Below the pieces are notes generated by a model. That model was not told where the DNA came from. It ran no database searches and was given only the letters and a program-made list of their open reading frames with translations. From contig NZ_JACHMI010000001.1 in the NCBI RefSeq assembly GCF_014207985.1, positions 6,555,001 to 6,619,000 of the forward strand: a stretch of DNA of 64,000 bases, in the 5' to 3' direction. Each line of letters starts with the position of its first letter. Positions within the stretch are counted from its first letter, which is position 1. Made by a program: the position numbers and the translations under genes. This document shows positions 26,760 to 35,489 of the stretch, one piece after another. This stretch comes from Nonomuraea rubra (lineage in GTDB: Bacteria > Actinomycetota > Actinomycetes > Streptosporangiales > Streptosporangiaceae).

Positions 26760-27299
26760 TCAGGCTAGGGATCGGCGGTATAGAGCCGGTATGCCGCCTA
26801 CGGCGGTGGCCACCTGCGCCAACGCTCCACTTTGGGGCACATCGTAGCTACCCGAGAGCAGGCCCAGGTAGGCGGGGCTGGTGAGCCCGTGCGGCGGCAG
26901 CGACGGCGCTATCCCGATCGGCGACGGCGTGCACTGCAGCGCCAGGATCGCCGGGGTGTCGCCCAGCCCGAGGGCCAGCCTGGCCAGGAAGTGCAGGCCG
27001 GCCGGACAGACGAGGACCGTGTCCGGCCAGAGGCTGAGCTCCACGTGGGGCGCCCCCTTGGTGACATGGGCCGGCCACTCGTCGGGCATGGCCGGCTGGC
27101 CGCACAGCGTGCTCAGCGCGTCCAGGGTGATGAACCGCTGGGCGCTGCGCGTGACGACCGGCCGGATCTCCAGGTCCGGGTAGCCCGCGCGCAGCCACGA
27201 CAGCCAGCCGGGCAGGAAGGCCGCCGACAGGGCGCCGGTCACGATGAGGAGCAGCCGCTCGCCGGAGAAGGCCGGATGGGTGAGATCAGTGCGTGGCAT
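26760..27299 (-). CDS. LanD-like flavoprotein (peptidyl-cysteine decarboxylase type)
   Basis: 179 aa flavin-binding protein of the HFCD family. Motifs: LLLIVTGALSAAFLPGWLSW (phosphate loop), PVVTRSAQRFITLDAL, HVELSLWPDTVLVCPAGLHF (the conserved H and A-type segment), and SPIGIAPSLPPHGL. This subgroup, with its Pro-His at that position, is typical of enzymes that oxidatively decarboxylate the C-terminal Cys of ribosomal peptides, rather than of CoaBC. Its ATG overlaps the end of a luciferase-like F420-type oxidoreductase gene by 14 bases, so both were one operon. No precursor peptide or synthetase is nearby. Confidence 0.8.
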   Translation of the reverse strand: MPRTDLTHPAFSGERLLLIVTGALSAAFLPGWLSWLRAGYPDLEIRPVVTRSAQRFITLDALSTLCGQPAMPDEWPAHVTKGAPHVELSLWPDTVLVCPAGLHFLARLALGLGDTPAILALQCTPSPIGIAPSLPPHGLTSPAYLGLLSGSYDVPQSGALAQVATAVGGIPALYRRSLA

Positions 27300-28092
27300 C
27301 GCCTCTCCCCAGGCAGGTAAGGATCTCTTCGGCGTCGCGGACGGCGGCGCGCGGGCCCTCGGCGAGCCAGACGCCGGCGGTGTTGACGACCACCTCGTCC
27401 ACCCCCGCCGCGTGGTACGCCGCCAGCCGCCCGGCGATCTCGTCGGGGCTGCCGGTGACGAACAGGCCCGAGCTCACCAGCGCCCGCGCTCCGCCACGGG
27501 GGTCGGACGGATCGACGTCGATGCCCGCCGTGCGCAGCATGCCGGTGTAGTGCGCCGCCTGCAGATGGGCTCCCGCTGCGAGATGGGCCAGGTGCGCGGG
27601 ATCGCGCCCGGGCCGCGTGACGGCCGCGTGCACCACGGTGACGATCCGCGGCCCTGCCCCCGGCGCGGGGGCACTCAAAGCGGGGCCCTCAGAGCGGGGG
27701 GCCTCAGAGCGGGGGCCAGGACGTCCCTGACGTAGGACGGCGGGGTCAGCCAGGTGATGGCGGCGTCCGCGCGCGTCCCGGCGGCGCGGGCCATGCCCGG
27801 CCGCAGCACCCCGCCCCCACCTCCACCGGCGGGTGACGCAGCGGCGGCAGGGTGAAACCGCGCACGTCCCCGCCGTCCAGCAGCGTGCGGACCGCCGCAG
27901 ATACTCGCCCGCGGCCGTCGCCGGCCGGGGGGGAAGCACCGGTGAGCTGGGCGACCAGAGCCGGGCAGGCGGCGCCGAACCCCGCCACCAGGCGATGCCC
28001 GGTGAGCACGGCCAGCGACCGCGCCTGCGCCGCCGCCTCGGCGGGATTGCGCAGCGCCATCAGCGACACCGACGTACCCACCGGGACGCGGT
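27286..28092 (-). pseudogene. Luciferase-like (F420-dependent type) monooxygenase/reductase, broken
   Basis: Pieces of a bacterial-luciferase-fold protein in three frames. 28085-27880 reads GTSVSLMALRNPAEAAAQA and LTGHRLVAGFGAACPALVAQ (early barrel strands). About 27840-27690 holds PLRHPPVEVGAG and AITWLTPPSYV. 27650-27286 holds IVTVVHAAVTRPGRD, GLFVTGSPDEIAGRLAAYHA and VDEVVVNTAG. The N-terminus is cut by the IS3 end at 28093. Several indels or deletions separate the pieces. It is the partner gene of the flavoprotein at 26760. Confidence 0.7.
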
Positions 28093-28424
28093 TGAATCGT
28101 CCCGGGTTTGGTGGAGACTTGATCTCTTGAGAGGATCGAGTCCATGCCTGGTAAGTCTCCCTACCCCGCTGAGCTGCGCCGCCGGGCGGTGCGGATGGTC
28201 GCCGAGGTGCGGCCGGATTACCCGACCGAGTGGGCCGCGATCAACGCGGTGGCGACCAAGCTCGGCATCGGCACCGCGGAGACACTGCGTACCTGGGTCC
28301 GCCAGGCGCAGATCGACGAGGGCAGCCGGCCCGGCCGCAGCACAGAGGAGTCGGCCGAGCTGAAGCGGCTGCGCCGGGAGAACGCCGAGCTCCGGCGGGC
28401 CAACGAGATCCTGAAGGCCGCGTC
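28093..28424 (+). mobile_element. IS3-family element, left part
   Basis: Left end TGAATCGTCCCGG at 28093, imperfectly repeated in inverse at 30285 (TGAACCGCCCCGG), about 27 bases of similarity. Contains orfA up to the point where IS30 copy A inserted. The right part of the same element is at 30285-31276 in inverted orientation. Confidence 0.8.
28144..28424 (+). pseudogene. IS3-family OrfA, truncated by IS30
   Basis: ATG at 28144. Reads as a complete helix-turn-helix OrfA: YPAELRRRAVRMVAEVRPDY, AETLRTWVRQAQIDE, then the leucine-zipper-like end ELKRLRRENAELRRANEILK. The natural continuation into OrfB (AASAFFAAELDRP) is split between base 28424 and 31276. Joining these with one copy of the duplicated TC restores the reading frame. 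Confidence 0.85.
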
Positions 28425-29627
28425 CTTAGGTTCAGAGAGTCAAGGCAACGCATTGGGCGGGGGTCTGGTAGCCGAGGCATTTGCGGGGGCGGTTGTTCAG
28501 CCGGGCGGCGATGGCGTCGAGGTCAGCTTGGCTGTATAGGCTCAGGTCGGTGCCTTTCGGTAGGTATTGCCGGATGAGTTTGTTGGTGTTCTCGTTGGTG
28601 CCTCGCTGCCATGGGCTGCGCGGTGCGGCGAAGAAAACGTCGATGCCGGTCGCTTCGGTGAGCAGCTGGTGGCCGGCGAGTTCCATGCCGCGGTCCCAGG
28701 TCAGAGTGCTGCGTAAGCGTGCATCCATCTGTGAGAACGCCTGCTGCAGGGCGGGGATGACGGTTGTGGTGTGACGGCTGGGTAGCGCGACCATGGTCAG
28801 GTAGCGGGACTTGCGGTCGACCAGCGTCGCGATCTGGCTGTTCTTGGCGCCGATGATGAGGTCGCCTTCGAGGTGGCCGAGCTCGGTTCGGGCGTTGGCG
28901 GCGTCAGGCCGTTCCTCGATCGGCCGTGCCCCGGTGATCTGAGAACGCCATTGGCCCTTGACCGTGTTCTTCTTGTTCTTGCGGATGGGACGGCGCGTGC
29001 GCAGCTTGGTGCACAGCTCACGCGGGATCAGCTTCCACCGGGTCGTGTAGATCGCACGGTAGATGCTTTCGTGGCTGATCCGCATGAGCGGGTTGCCGGC
29101 GTGCGTCAGCCGCAGATGGCCCACGATTTGCTCCGGCGACCACTCGTTGTCGAGGAGTTCGATCACCAGCCGGCGCAGCACCGAGTTGTTCTGCAGGGCG
29201 GACGGTTTTGGGCGGCGTGCCTGCTCTTGGGCGCGTTGCTCGGCGGCGAGCGCACGGTACTTCGCCCGGCCGCCGTTGCGGGCGACCTCCCGGCTCACCG
29301 TGGACGCCGAGCGGCCGATCGACACGGCGATCGACCGTAGTGAGGCTCCTGCCTCCAGGCCGCGGGAGATCGATTCCCGCTCCTCGGCGCTCAATCGGTC
29401 GGCCCGGCGTACCCGCGCGGCCGGCGCGATGCCGCCATGGTGCTTCAGCACCGTGAAAACCGACCCCGGAGGCTTGCCCAGCGCTCGGGAGATCACGCTG
29501 ATGGACTCACCGGCGCGCCACCGCCGCCACAAGTCCTCTTTCATCGCGTCTGACATTCCCGGCCGACCCATCCGAGCCACGATCCACCCATCCACTTGCA
29601 GTGTTGCGTTGATCGTTTGAATCTAAG
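28425..29627. mobile_element. IS30-family insertion sequence, copy A
   Basis: 1203 bp, ends CTTAGGTTCA (28425) and TGAATCTAAG (29627). Copy B at 31277-32479 has the same length and an identical predicted protein, in opposite orientation. Flanks: ...GCGTC on the left and TCGACC on the right. These do not belong together but pair correctly if the DNA between the copies is inverted, giving a 2-base TC duplication. Confidence 0.92.
28432..29595 (-). CDS. IS30-family transposase (copy A)
   Basis: 387 aa, full length. N-terminal helix-turn-helix regions (SISVISRALGKPPGSVFTVL, then a second one at LRSIAVSIGRSASTVSREVA). The DDE core carries GHLEGDLIIGAKNSQIATLV (first Asp), TLTWDRGMELAGH (second Asp) and SPWQRGTNENTNKLIRQYLP (catalytic Glu). 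Identical in protein sequence to copy B. It ends only 7 bases inside the element end, as usual for IS30. Confidence 0.95.
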   Translation of the reverse strand: MDGWIVARMGRPGMSDAMKEDLWRRWRAGESISVISRALGKPPGSVFTVLKHHGGIAPAARVRRADRLSAEERESISRGLEAGASLRSIAVSIGRSASTVSREVARNGGRAKYRALAAEQRAQEQARRPKPSALQNNSVLRRLVIELLDNEWSPEQIVGHLRLTHAGNPLMRISHESIYRAIYTTRWKLIPRELCTKLRTRRPIRKNKKNTVKGQWRSQITGARPIEERPDAANARTELGHLEGDLIIGAKNSQIATLVDRKSRYLTMVALPSRHTTTVIPALQQAFSQMDARLRSTLTWDRGMELAGHQLLTEATGIDVFFAAPRSPWQRGTNENTNKLIRQYLPKGTDLSLYSQADLDAIAARLNNRPRKCLGYQTPAQCVALTL

Positions 29628-30190
29628 TCGACCCAGGTCGCAGCCAGAGTGGGGTAGGCGCCCTTGGCCTGGTCGAGGACCTGGATGCCGGCCTGGTTCT
29701 CCGAGACGGAGGCGGCGCAGACGACCACGGCGAGGAGTAGGCCGAGGGCGTCGGTGGCTACGCTCCGCTTGCGTCCGACGATCTTCTTTGCGGCGTCGGT
29801 GCCCTGTGAGGCGGTCGGCGGGTTGGTGGAGGTCTTGATCGTCTGGGTGTCGATGACGGCCGCGGTGGGCTGGGGGTCGCGTCCTTCCTTGACGCGGGCC
29901 ACGCCAGTGAGGTCGTAGTTGAGCTGGGCGAAGATGCCCTCTTCGCGCCAGGCGGCGTAGGAGGAGTAGACGGTGCCGTGGGGTGGGAAGTCGTGCGGGA
30001 GGTAGGCCCAGGCGACGCCGGTCCGGTTCAGATACAAGATCGCGTTGAAGATGTCTCGCAGGTCAGTGGGCGCGGGTGCGCCGGTTGGACGGCGGTCGAG
30101 CCGGGCCTGTCGCCAGGCGGTGAGGGTCGGTTCGGTTAAGGCCCAGCGGGCGTCGGAGAGGTCGGAGCGGTACGGGCGTCGGGGGTTCAT
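29628..30190 (-). pseudogene. IS5-family transposase, N-terminal part (inverted segment)
   Basis: About 188 residues: MNPRRPYRSDLSDARWALTE, FNAILYLNRTGVAWAYLPHD, TAAVIDTQTIKTSTN (first Asp), GRKRSVATDALGLLLAVVV, up to AATWVD where IS30 begins. The next part of the protein (DTGFKKRFAEHA) is at 32480 on the other strand, after IS30 copy B. Joining them with one copy of the GA duplication restores the frame. Confidence 0.88.
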
Positions 30191-30284
30191 ATCCGAGCCC
30201 TACGCCCAACCCTTCGTCATGCCTGACATCTGGCGAAACATGGCGTGTCCAGGACATGTCTACGCCAGACGGAATCGGGAGCTG
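30191..30284. other. IS5 leader and IS3/IS5 junction
   Basis: Between the IS5 transposase start and the IS3 right end. A clear IS5 end could not be fixed. Confidence 0.4.
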
Positions 30285-31276
30285 TGAACCGCCCCGGCTT
30301 TGATGGAGACCTCAGCGGTTGATTGCTAGGGCTTCGTTGGGCTGGTGTCGAGCGTAGTAGATCGCCTCGAACTCCTCAGGCGGAAGGTGTCCGATGGCTG
30401 AGTGCAGGCGGGCGGTGTTGAACCAGGCCACCCATTCGGCGGTGGCCAGTTCCACCTCGGCCAGGCTGCGCCAGGGGCCTCGGGGCTTGATCAGCTCGGT
30501 CTTGAACAGGCCGATCTGCGATTCCATCAGGGCGTTGTCGAGCGCGTCGCCGACTGTGCCGATGGAGGCGTCGATGCCGGCCGCCAGCAGATGGGTGGTG
30601 AACCGGAAAGACGTGTATTGACTGCCCGCGTCCGAGTGATGAATCAACCCCGGCCCGGCCGGGTGTCCGGTGCGCTCGCGTCGCCACAACGCCATGTCCA
30701 GGGCGTCCAGCACGAGGGTGGTGTGCTTGGTCAGCGAGGCGGCCCAGCCGACGATCGCCCGGGAGTAGATGTCGACGACGAACGCGACGTAGACCACCCC
30801 GCACCAGGCCGGCACGTGGGTGAAGTCGGCCACCCAGGCGGCGTTCGGCCGGGAGGCGGTGAAGTCGCGCTGCAGCCGGTCGGCCGCCCGCTCGTGCCCG
30901 GGATCGGACGTGGTGGTGCGGATCTTCTTACCGCGGCGGGCGCCTTGCAGGCCGAGTGCGCGCATGCGCCGCTCGACGGTGCAGCGGGCCACCCGATGCC
31001 CCTCGCGCAGCAGCTGCTGCCAGACCTTGCGGGCGCCGTAGACGCCGTAGTTGTCGGCGTGGATGCGCTGGATGTGGGCGTCCAGCTCGGCGTCGCGCAT
31101 CGCCCGTGCCGAGGGCGGGCGGTTCTTGGCGGCGTAGTAAGTGCTGGTAGAGATGGGGCAGCCGTGCTCGGTCAGGACACGGCAGATCGGCTCGACACCG
31201 AACACGCCGGCGTGCTGGTCGATGAAGGTCACGAGTGCGTGTGTGGCCGGTCGAGCTCGGCCGCGAAGAAAGCCGA
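30285..31276 (-). mobile_element. IS3-family element, right part (inverted segment)
   Basis: Carries orfB and the right inverted repeat (TGAACCGCCCCGG at 30285). The break at 31276 is the IS30 copy B junction. Confidence 0.8.
30312..31276 (-). pseudogene. IS3-family OrfB transposase, separated from OrfA
   Basis: A GTG at 31232 opens 306 codons; coding similarity starts at the break (FFAAELDRPH), as expected for the OrfAB frameshift product. The catalytic core is intact: AAWVADFTHVPAWCGVVYVA (first Asp), LIHHSDAGSQYTSF (second Asp) and DNALMESQIGLFKTELI (Glu). Without OrfA in reach it cannot make the normal transposase. Confidence 0.85.
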
Positions 31277-32479
31277 CTTAGATTCAAACGATCAACGCAA
31301 CACTGCAAGTGGATGGGTGGATCGTGGCTCGGATGGGTCGGCCGGGAATGTCAGACGCGATGAAAGAGGACTTGTGGCGGCGGTGGCGCGCCGGTGAGTC
31401 CATCAGCGTGATCTCCCGAGCGCTGGGCAAGCCTCCGGGGTCGGTTTTCACGGTGCTGAAGCACCATGGCGGCATCGCGCCGGCCGCGCGGGTACGCCGG
31501 GCCGACCGATTGAGCGCCGAGGAGCGGGAATCGATCTCCCGCGGCCTGGAGGCAGGAGCCTCACTACGGTCGATCGCCGTGTCGATCGGCCGCTCGGCGT
31601 CCACGGTGAGCCGGGAGGTCGCCCGCAACGGCGGCCGGGCGAAGTACCGTGCGCTCGCCGCCGAGCAACGCGCCCAAGAGCAGGCACGCCGCCCAAAACC
31701 GTCCGCCCTGCAGAACAACTCGGTGCTGCGCCGGCTGGTGATCGAACTCCTCGACAACGAGTGGTCGCCGGAGCAAATCGTGGGCCATCTGCGGCTGACG
31801 CACGCCGGCAACCCGCTCATGCGGATCAGCCACGAAAGCATCTACCGTGCGATCTACACGACCCGGTGGAAGCTGATCCCGCGTGAGCTGTGCACCAAGC
31901 TGCGCACGCGCCGTCCCATCCGCAAGAACAAGAAGAACACGGTCAAGGGCCAATGGCGTTCTCAGATCACCGGGGCACGGCCGATCGAGGAACGGCCTGA
32001 CGCCGCCAACGCCCGAACCGAGCTCGGCCACCTCGAAGGCGACCTCATCATCGGCGCCAAGAACAGCCAGATCGCGACGCTGGTCGACCGCAAGTCCCGC
32101 TACCTGACCATGGTCGCGCTACCCAGCCGTCACACCACAACCGTCATCCCCGCCCTGCAGCAGGCGTTCTCACAGATGGATGCACGCTTACGCAGCACTC
32201 TGACCTGGGACCGCGGCATGGAACTCGCCGGCCACCAGCTGCTCACCGAAGCGACCGGCATCGACGTTTTCTTCGCCGCACCGCGCAGCCCATGGCAGCG
32301 AGGCACCAACGAGAACACCAACAAACTCATCCGGCAATACCTACCGAAAGGCACCGACCTGAGCCTATACAGCCAAGCTGACCTCGACGCCATCGCCGCC
32401 CGGCTGAACAACCGCCCCCGCAAATGCCTCGGCTACCAGACCCCCGCCCAATGCGTTGCCTTGACTCTCTGAACCTAAG
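31277..32479. mobile_element. IS30-family insertion sequence, copy B
   Basis: 1203 bp, ends CTTAGATTCA (31277) and TGAACCTAAG (32479), inverted relative to copy A. Flanks AAGCCGA and GACACC become a matching 2-base GA duplication only after the intervening segment is re-inverted. Confidence 0.92.
31309..32472 (+). CDS. IS30-family transposase (copy B)
   Basis: 387 aa, identical to the product of copy A with the same helix-turn-helix and DDE motifs. Intact. Two identical transposases here mean that short reads would not place the inverted segment by themselves. Confidence 0.95.
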   Translation: MDGWIVARMGRPGMSDAMKEDLWRRWRAGESISVISRALGKPPGSVFTVLKHHGGIAPAARVRRADRLSAEERESISRGLEAGASLRSIAVSIGRSASTVSREVARNGGRAKYRALAAEQRAQEQARRPKPSALQNNSVLRRLVIELLDNEWSPEQIVGHLRLTHAGNPLMRISHESIYRAIYTTRWKLIPRELCTKLRTRRPIRKNKKNTVKGQWRSQITGARPIEERPDAANARTELGHLEGDLIIGAKNSQIATLVDRKSRYLTMVALPSRHTTTVIPALQQAFSQMDARLRSTLTWDRGMELAGHQLLTEATGIDVFFAAPRSPWQRGTNENTNKLIRQYLPKGTDLSLYSQADLDAIAARLNNRPRKCLGYQTPAQCVALTL

Positions 32480-32602
32480 GACACCGGTTTCAAGAAACGG
32501 TTCGCCGAACACGCCGCCACTCTCGGAGTCAACGCCGAGGTTGTCCATCGCGACCCCGAAACCCGTGGCTTTCACGTCCTCAAGCGACGCTGGGTGATCG
32601 AG
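32480..32602 (+). pseudogene. IS5-family transposase, middle part
   Basis: 41 residues (DTGFKKRFAEHAATLGVNAE, then VHRDPETRGFHVLKRRWVIE), continuing exactly where the fragment at 29628 stops. Cut after VIE by the serine-recombinase element; the rest resumes at 35060 with ERTFAWL. Confidence 0.88.
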
Positions 32603-32623
32603 ACGTGTCAAGCACACTGCACT
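32600..32623. repeat. Left attachment junction (attL-like) of the serine-recombinase element
   Basis: IS5 sequence ends with GAG at 32600-32602. The element arm CAAGCACACTGCACT lies at 32609-32623 and is the exact inverse of the arm at 35038-35052. With a GA crossover the arms are both 22 bases from the centre. Confidence 0.75.
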
Positions 32624-34766
32624 CATGGATTCGGTTCGGCTGACGTGTTGTCGTCCTCGGTCCATAGGCGTCGGCTGTACCAGCCGGGCGGACGGGCTCG
32701 GCGCTCCCGTAGTTCAGCGAGTTCTCGCTGGTCAGCGTGGGCGATGAGCCGATGCGGCCAGCAGCTCTCCCGGCGCGCTGTGATCCAGCCCCGGTTGATC
32801 CAGGCGTAAAGGGTGGAGGTGGTCATCTGTAGCTCGGCAGCCAGATGCTTGAGCCACCGCTCATCCGGTCCGGGCTCCTCGCCGGCGGGAGCGGGGCGAT
32901 GACGATGGACACGGCCTGCCGGACAGCCGAGACGGCGCATGAGGTCGCGGACGGTGGTCGCGGTGATCCGATCGCCGCCCTTCGCCGGCCGATAACCCTC
33001 GGCTGCCAACCGGTCGGCGATCCCACTGGCGCCGATGCCCTGGGCCGCCAATTCACGGATCCGACCGATCATCGCAGGGTAGTAGGACAATTGGTCGAGC
33101 CGCTGCACCGGGCGAACAAGTTCACCGCAGGTGGTGGCACCTCCCGCCCAGACGATGCTCGCCTGCACGCGTTCGCTGGTCCCGGACACGGTGACGATGA
33201 CCTTGTCGACGATCGCGCGGACGATCTCCTTGCGATCGTTGATCGTCGTTGTCGGCGCGTGCCACAAGCCGGCGATATCGCCGGCCAGCGCAGTGATGGT
33301 GTGCCGCTCAGCCGCTGTGAGGGTGCGCGGGCTGGTGCGGGTGAAGCGGGCGTGTTCCTCGCGGAGTTTCTGCTGGTGAGCCAGGGCGCTCTCCCAGTCC
33401 TTCTCCAGTTGGCGGACCACCAGACGGTTTTCGGGTTCGGCCAGGTGGTAGCAGCGCCGTGCCCGGTCAGCTTCGTAGGCGGCTCGCTCCAGCCGCTGAG
33501 ACCACAACCGCTCCAGCTCGGCCCGTTCGGCCACCACCTGGTCCGCGGCCCGCAGCGAAACCTCCACGGCAGCGGGGGCGAGCGCGGCCAGTACCTGCCC
33601 TTCGACGAAGGCGTCCACGCAGGCCGCGTTCAGAAGCTGGCAATTGTGGGCTGCTCCGTAGTTGGTGGCCTCCCGGGAACACACGTACTCGGGTACGGCT
33701 CTGCTGCGCTGGGTGTGGTAGCGCACGATCACGCAAAAAATCAACCCAGCGGCCAGAGCGGGCCCGTTCCGCACCGAGCCCGTCGCGTCGGCGCGAGCCC
33801 GGTTGGCGGCGAGTTTCGCCTCGTTGGCCTCGAACTGGGTCACCGTGATGTAGGCAGGCAGCACGTCGGGGATCATCACCAGCCACTCGTCCCTGGCCTG
33901 GACGACCCTGCCCGTGCTGGGCCGGGCAGGGTCCTGGCGGCGCGGGTCGGCCCGGCGGCGACCGTAGGCATAGATCCCGGCATAAGCGGGATTGTGTAAC
34001 AGGGTCTGCAGGGTCATCCGGTTCGGCCTGCGCCACTCCAGCGTGCCCTTGTCCGGCCCCTCCCGCAACCGGATGCCCAGCTGGATGCCGTTCGCGACGA
34101 GATAGCGGAGCACCCCGTGCAGGGTGCCGATCCGCTCGAACTGCGCGAAGATCAGCCGGATGACGCTCTGAACCTGCTCGTCCGGGTCGAAGACCACCTC
34201 GCCCGAGGGGCGGCGGAGATAGCCGCTGGGCAGCGCGAAGGACAGCTCACCGCGGCGGGCCTTGTTGATCCGGCCGTTCCGCATCCGCTGTTTGATCAGA
34301 TGAAGTTCGGCCTCGCTGATGGTGCCCTTGAGCCCGAGCAGGAGCCGATCGTTGTAGTCGCCCGGGTCGTAGATGCCATCCAGATCCGCCAGCACCGCGC
34401 CCGACAGCGCACACAACTCGATCAGCTGGTACCAGTCCTTGCCCGAGCGAGCCAAGCGGGACATCTCGATGCCCAGCACCAGCCCGACATGGTCCAAGCC
34501 GATCTCGGTAACCAGTCGTTGAAACCCGTCCGCGCCGTTGCTGTGGTCGCCGACATCCCCAGGTCATCGTCGATGACCAGGACCCGGTCCGCCGTCCATC
34601 CCAACGCCACGGCTCGCTCCACCAGCGCGTACTGCAGCTGGGTCGACTCCTGGTGATGGACCACCTGCTGCTGCGTCGACTGCCGGACATACACCACCGC
34701 CAGACGCTGCAGATGACGATCACACACCTTGCCATGGGCCCTCTCCCAGGGCAGCACCGTGATCAC
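32623..34766 (-). pseudogene. Large serine recombinase with one frameshift
   Basis: About 714 codons from a GTG at 34766. The catalytic N-terminus has the Ser in VVYVRQSTQQQVVHH, then one base is lost near 34520 (GF.QRLVTEIGLDHVG). The remaining 624 codons are open: IEMSRLARSGKDW, LADLDGIYDP, ISEAELHLIKQRM, the recombinase domain (YAGIYAYGRRRADP), a degenerate zinc ribbon (YVCSREATNYG but no clean first CxxC), a coiled coil, and two C-terminal helix-turn-helix segments. The stop lies within the element's left arm. The GTG overlaps the partner gene's stop. If the frameshift is real, the element is locked in place. Confidence 0.85.
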
Positions 34767-34894
34767 CGTCGGCTCCGCTCACCCGCAGCCGTGGCCATCG
34801 CGCGCCCGGCCAGCCTCGTCAACTGCCGCACGACCAGCCGCCGGTTCGCCTCCGGCAAACTCGCCCACACCGGGGTGTTCAGCGTCGTCTGCAC
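34763..34894 (-). CDS. Small protein coupled to the serine recombinase
   Basis: 43 aa from a GTG at 34894 (start uncertain). Reads NTPVWASLPEANRRLVVRQL then TRLAGRAMA; the LPEANRRL pattern recurs in short proteins encoded just upstream of recombinases in actinomycete elements (recalled, not checked). Its TGA overlaps the recombinase GTG (GTGA), so translation is coupled. Candidates are a directionality or accessory factor. An alternative frame over the same bases is open from 35035 but shows no conserved look. Confidence 0.5.
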   Translation of the reverse strand: MQTTLNTPVWASLPEANRRLVVRQLTRLAGRAMATAAGERSRR

Positions 34895-35037
34895 CCTCGC
34901 CTGGGGCCGACATCGCGTTCCTCTCGCATGAGGACCCGTCCCTCTCCTGGACCCGAAGCCGCTCGGCCACCCTGACCAGCCGCCGCAGCCCCTCACGCCC
35001 GATTATCGGTCCCCGCCGACCCTCTTGACCATCCATA

Positions 35038-35062
35038 AGTGCAGTGTGCTTGGACGATGGAG
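35038..35062. repeat. Right attachment junction (attR-like) of the serine-recombinase element
   Basis: Arm AGTGCAGTGTGCTTG at 35038-35052, seven bases, then GAG at 35060-35062, where IS5 coding sequence resumes (GAG CGG ACA). Confidence 0.75.
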
Positions 35063-35446
35063 CGGACATTCGCCTGGCTGGTCCGCTACCGCCGACTGGT
35101 GCGCATCTACGAACGCAAGCCCGAACATCATGAAGCCATGATCTGGTGGGCCACCGTGCACCAGATGACCCGCCGCCTGACACGCGAACTGGCCGGCCAG
35201 CCATCCCCTGGCCGCTGGGGCAGCTCGCCACCTCTACCGATCTTGACCAGCTCCGACCGGCGCGGCAAGGTCCTGCAAGTCCTGGCCGCTCAGCCCTGGC
35301 ATGCCTGGAAAGGAAGCGAATTGGCCGCCATCCTCGGCATCGAGAACGTCAACAGCTTCCGCGTCCAGCTGTCCCAATGGTCTCACCAGGGTTACATCAA
35401 CAAGATCGGACCAGCCCTCTACGGGCCCATGCCTGCAAACACGTAA
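35060..35446 (+). pseudogene. IS5-family transposase C-terminus with an extra helix-turn-helix-like tail
   Basis: ERTFAWLVRYRRLVRIYERK and WWATVHQMTRRLTREL complete the IS5 transposase (the catalytic Glu lies in the first segment). The frame then continues for about 75 residues (RGKVLQVLAAQPWHAWKGSE, LAAILGIENVNSFRVQLSQW) that look like a small winged-helix DNA-binding unit not found in standard IS5 proteins. Stop at 35446. Separated from the rest of the gene by the serine-recombinase element and IS30. Confidence 0.8.
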
Positions 35447-35489
35447 GCCTTTGTCAGCAGGCTCTAAGAGGTTTCGCCTAAGCAGGCCG

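Larger units (their letters stand above)
32602..35061. mobile_element. Minimal serine-integrase element inserted in the IS5 transposase gene
   Basis: About 2.46 kb holding only a large serine recombinase gene and a 43-codon partner. Removing it with one copy of GAG rejoins RRWVIE and RTFAWL of the IS5 transposase in frame. The ends carry 15-base inverted arms, as expected for the two halves of a serine-integrase attP, rather than DDE-type inverted repeats with a longer duplication. No cargo gene is present. Confidence 0.75.

Noticed and set aside
32609..35052. Reading the 15-base inverted arms as transposon terminal repeats
   Set aside because: There is no DDE transposase, and the arms are equidistant from a dinucleotide core when the element is closed, which fits a serine-integrase attP better.
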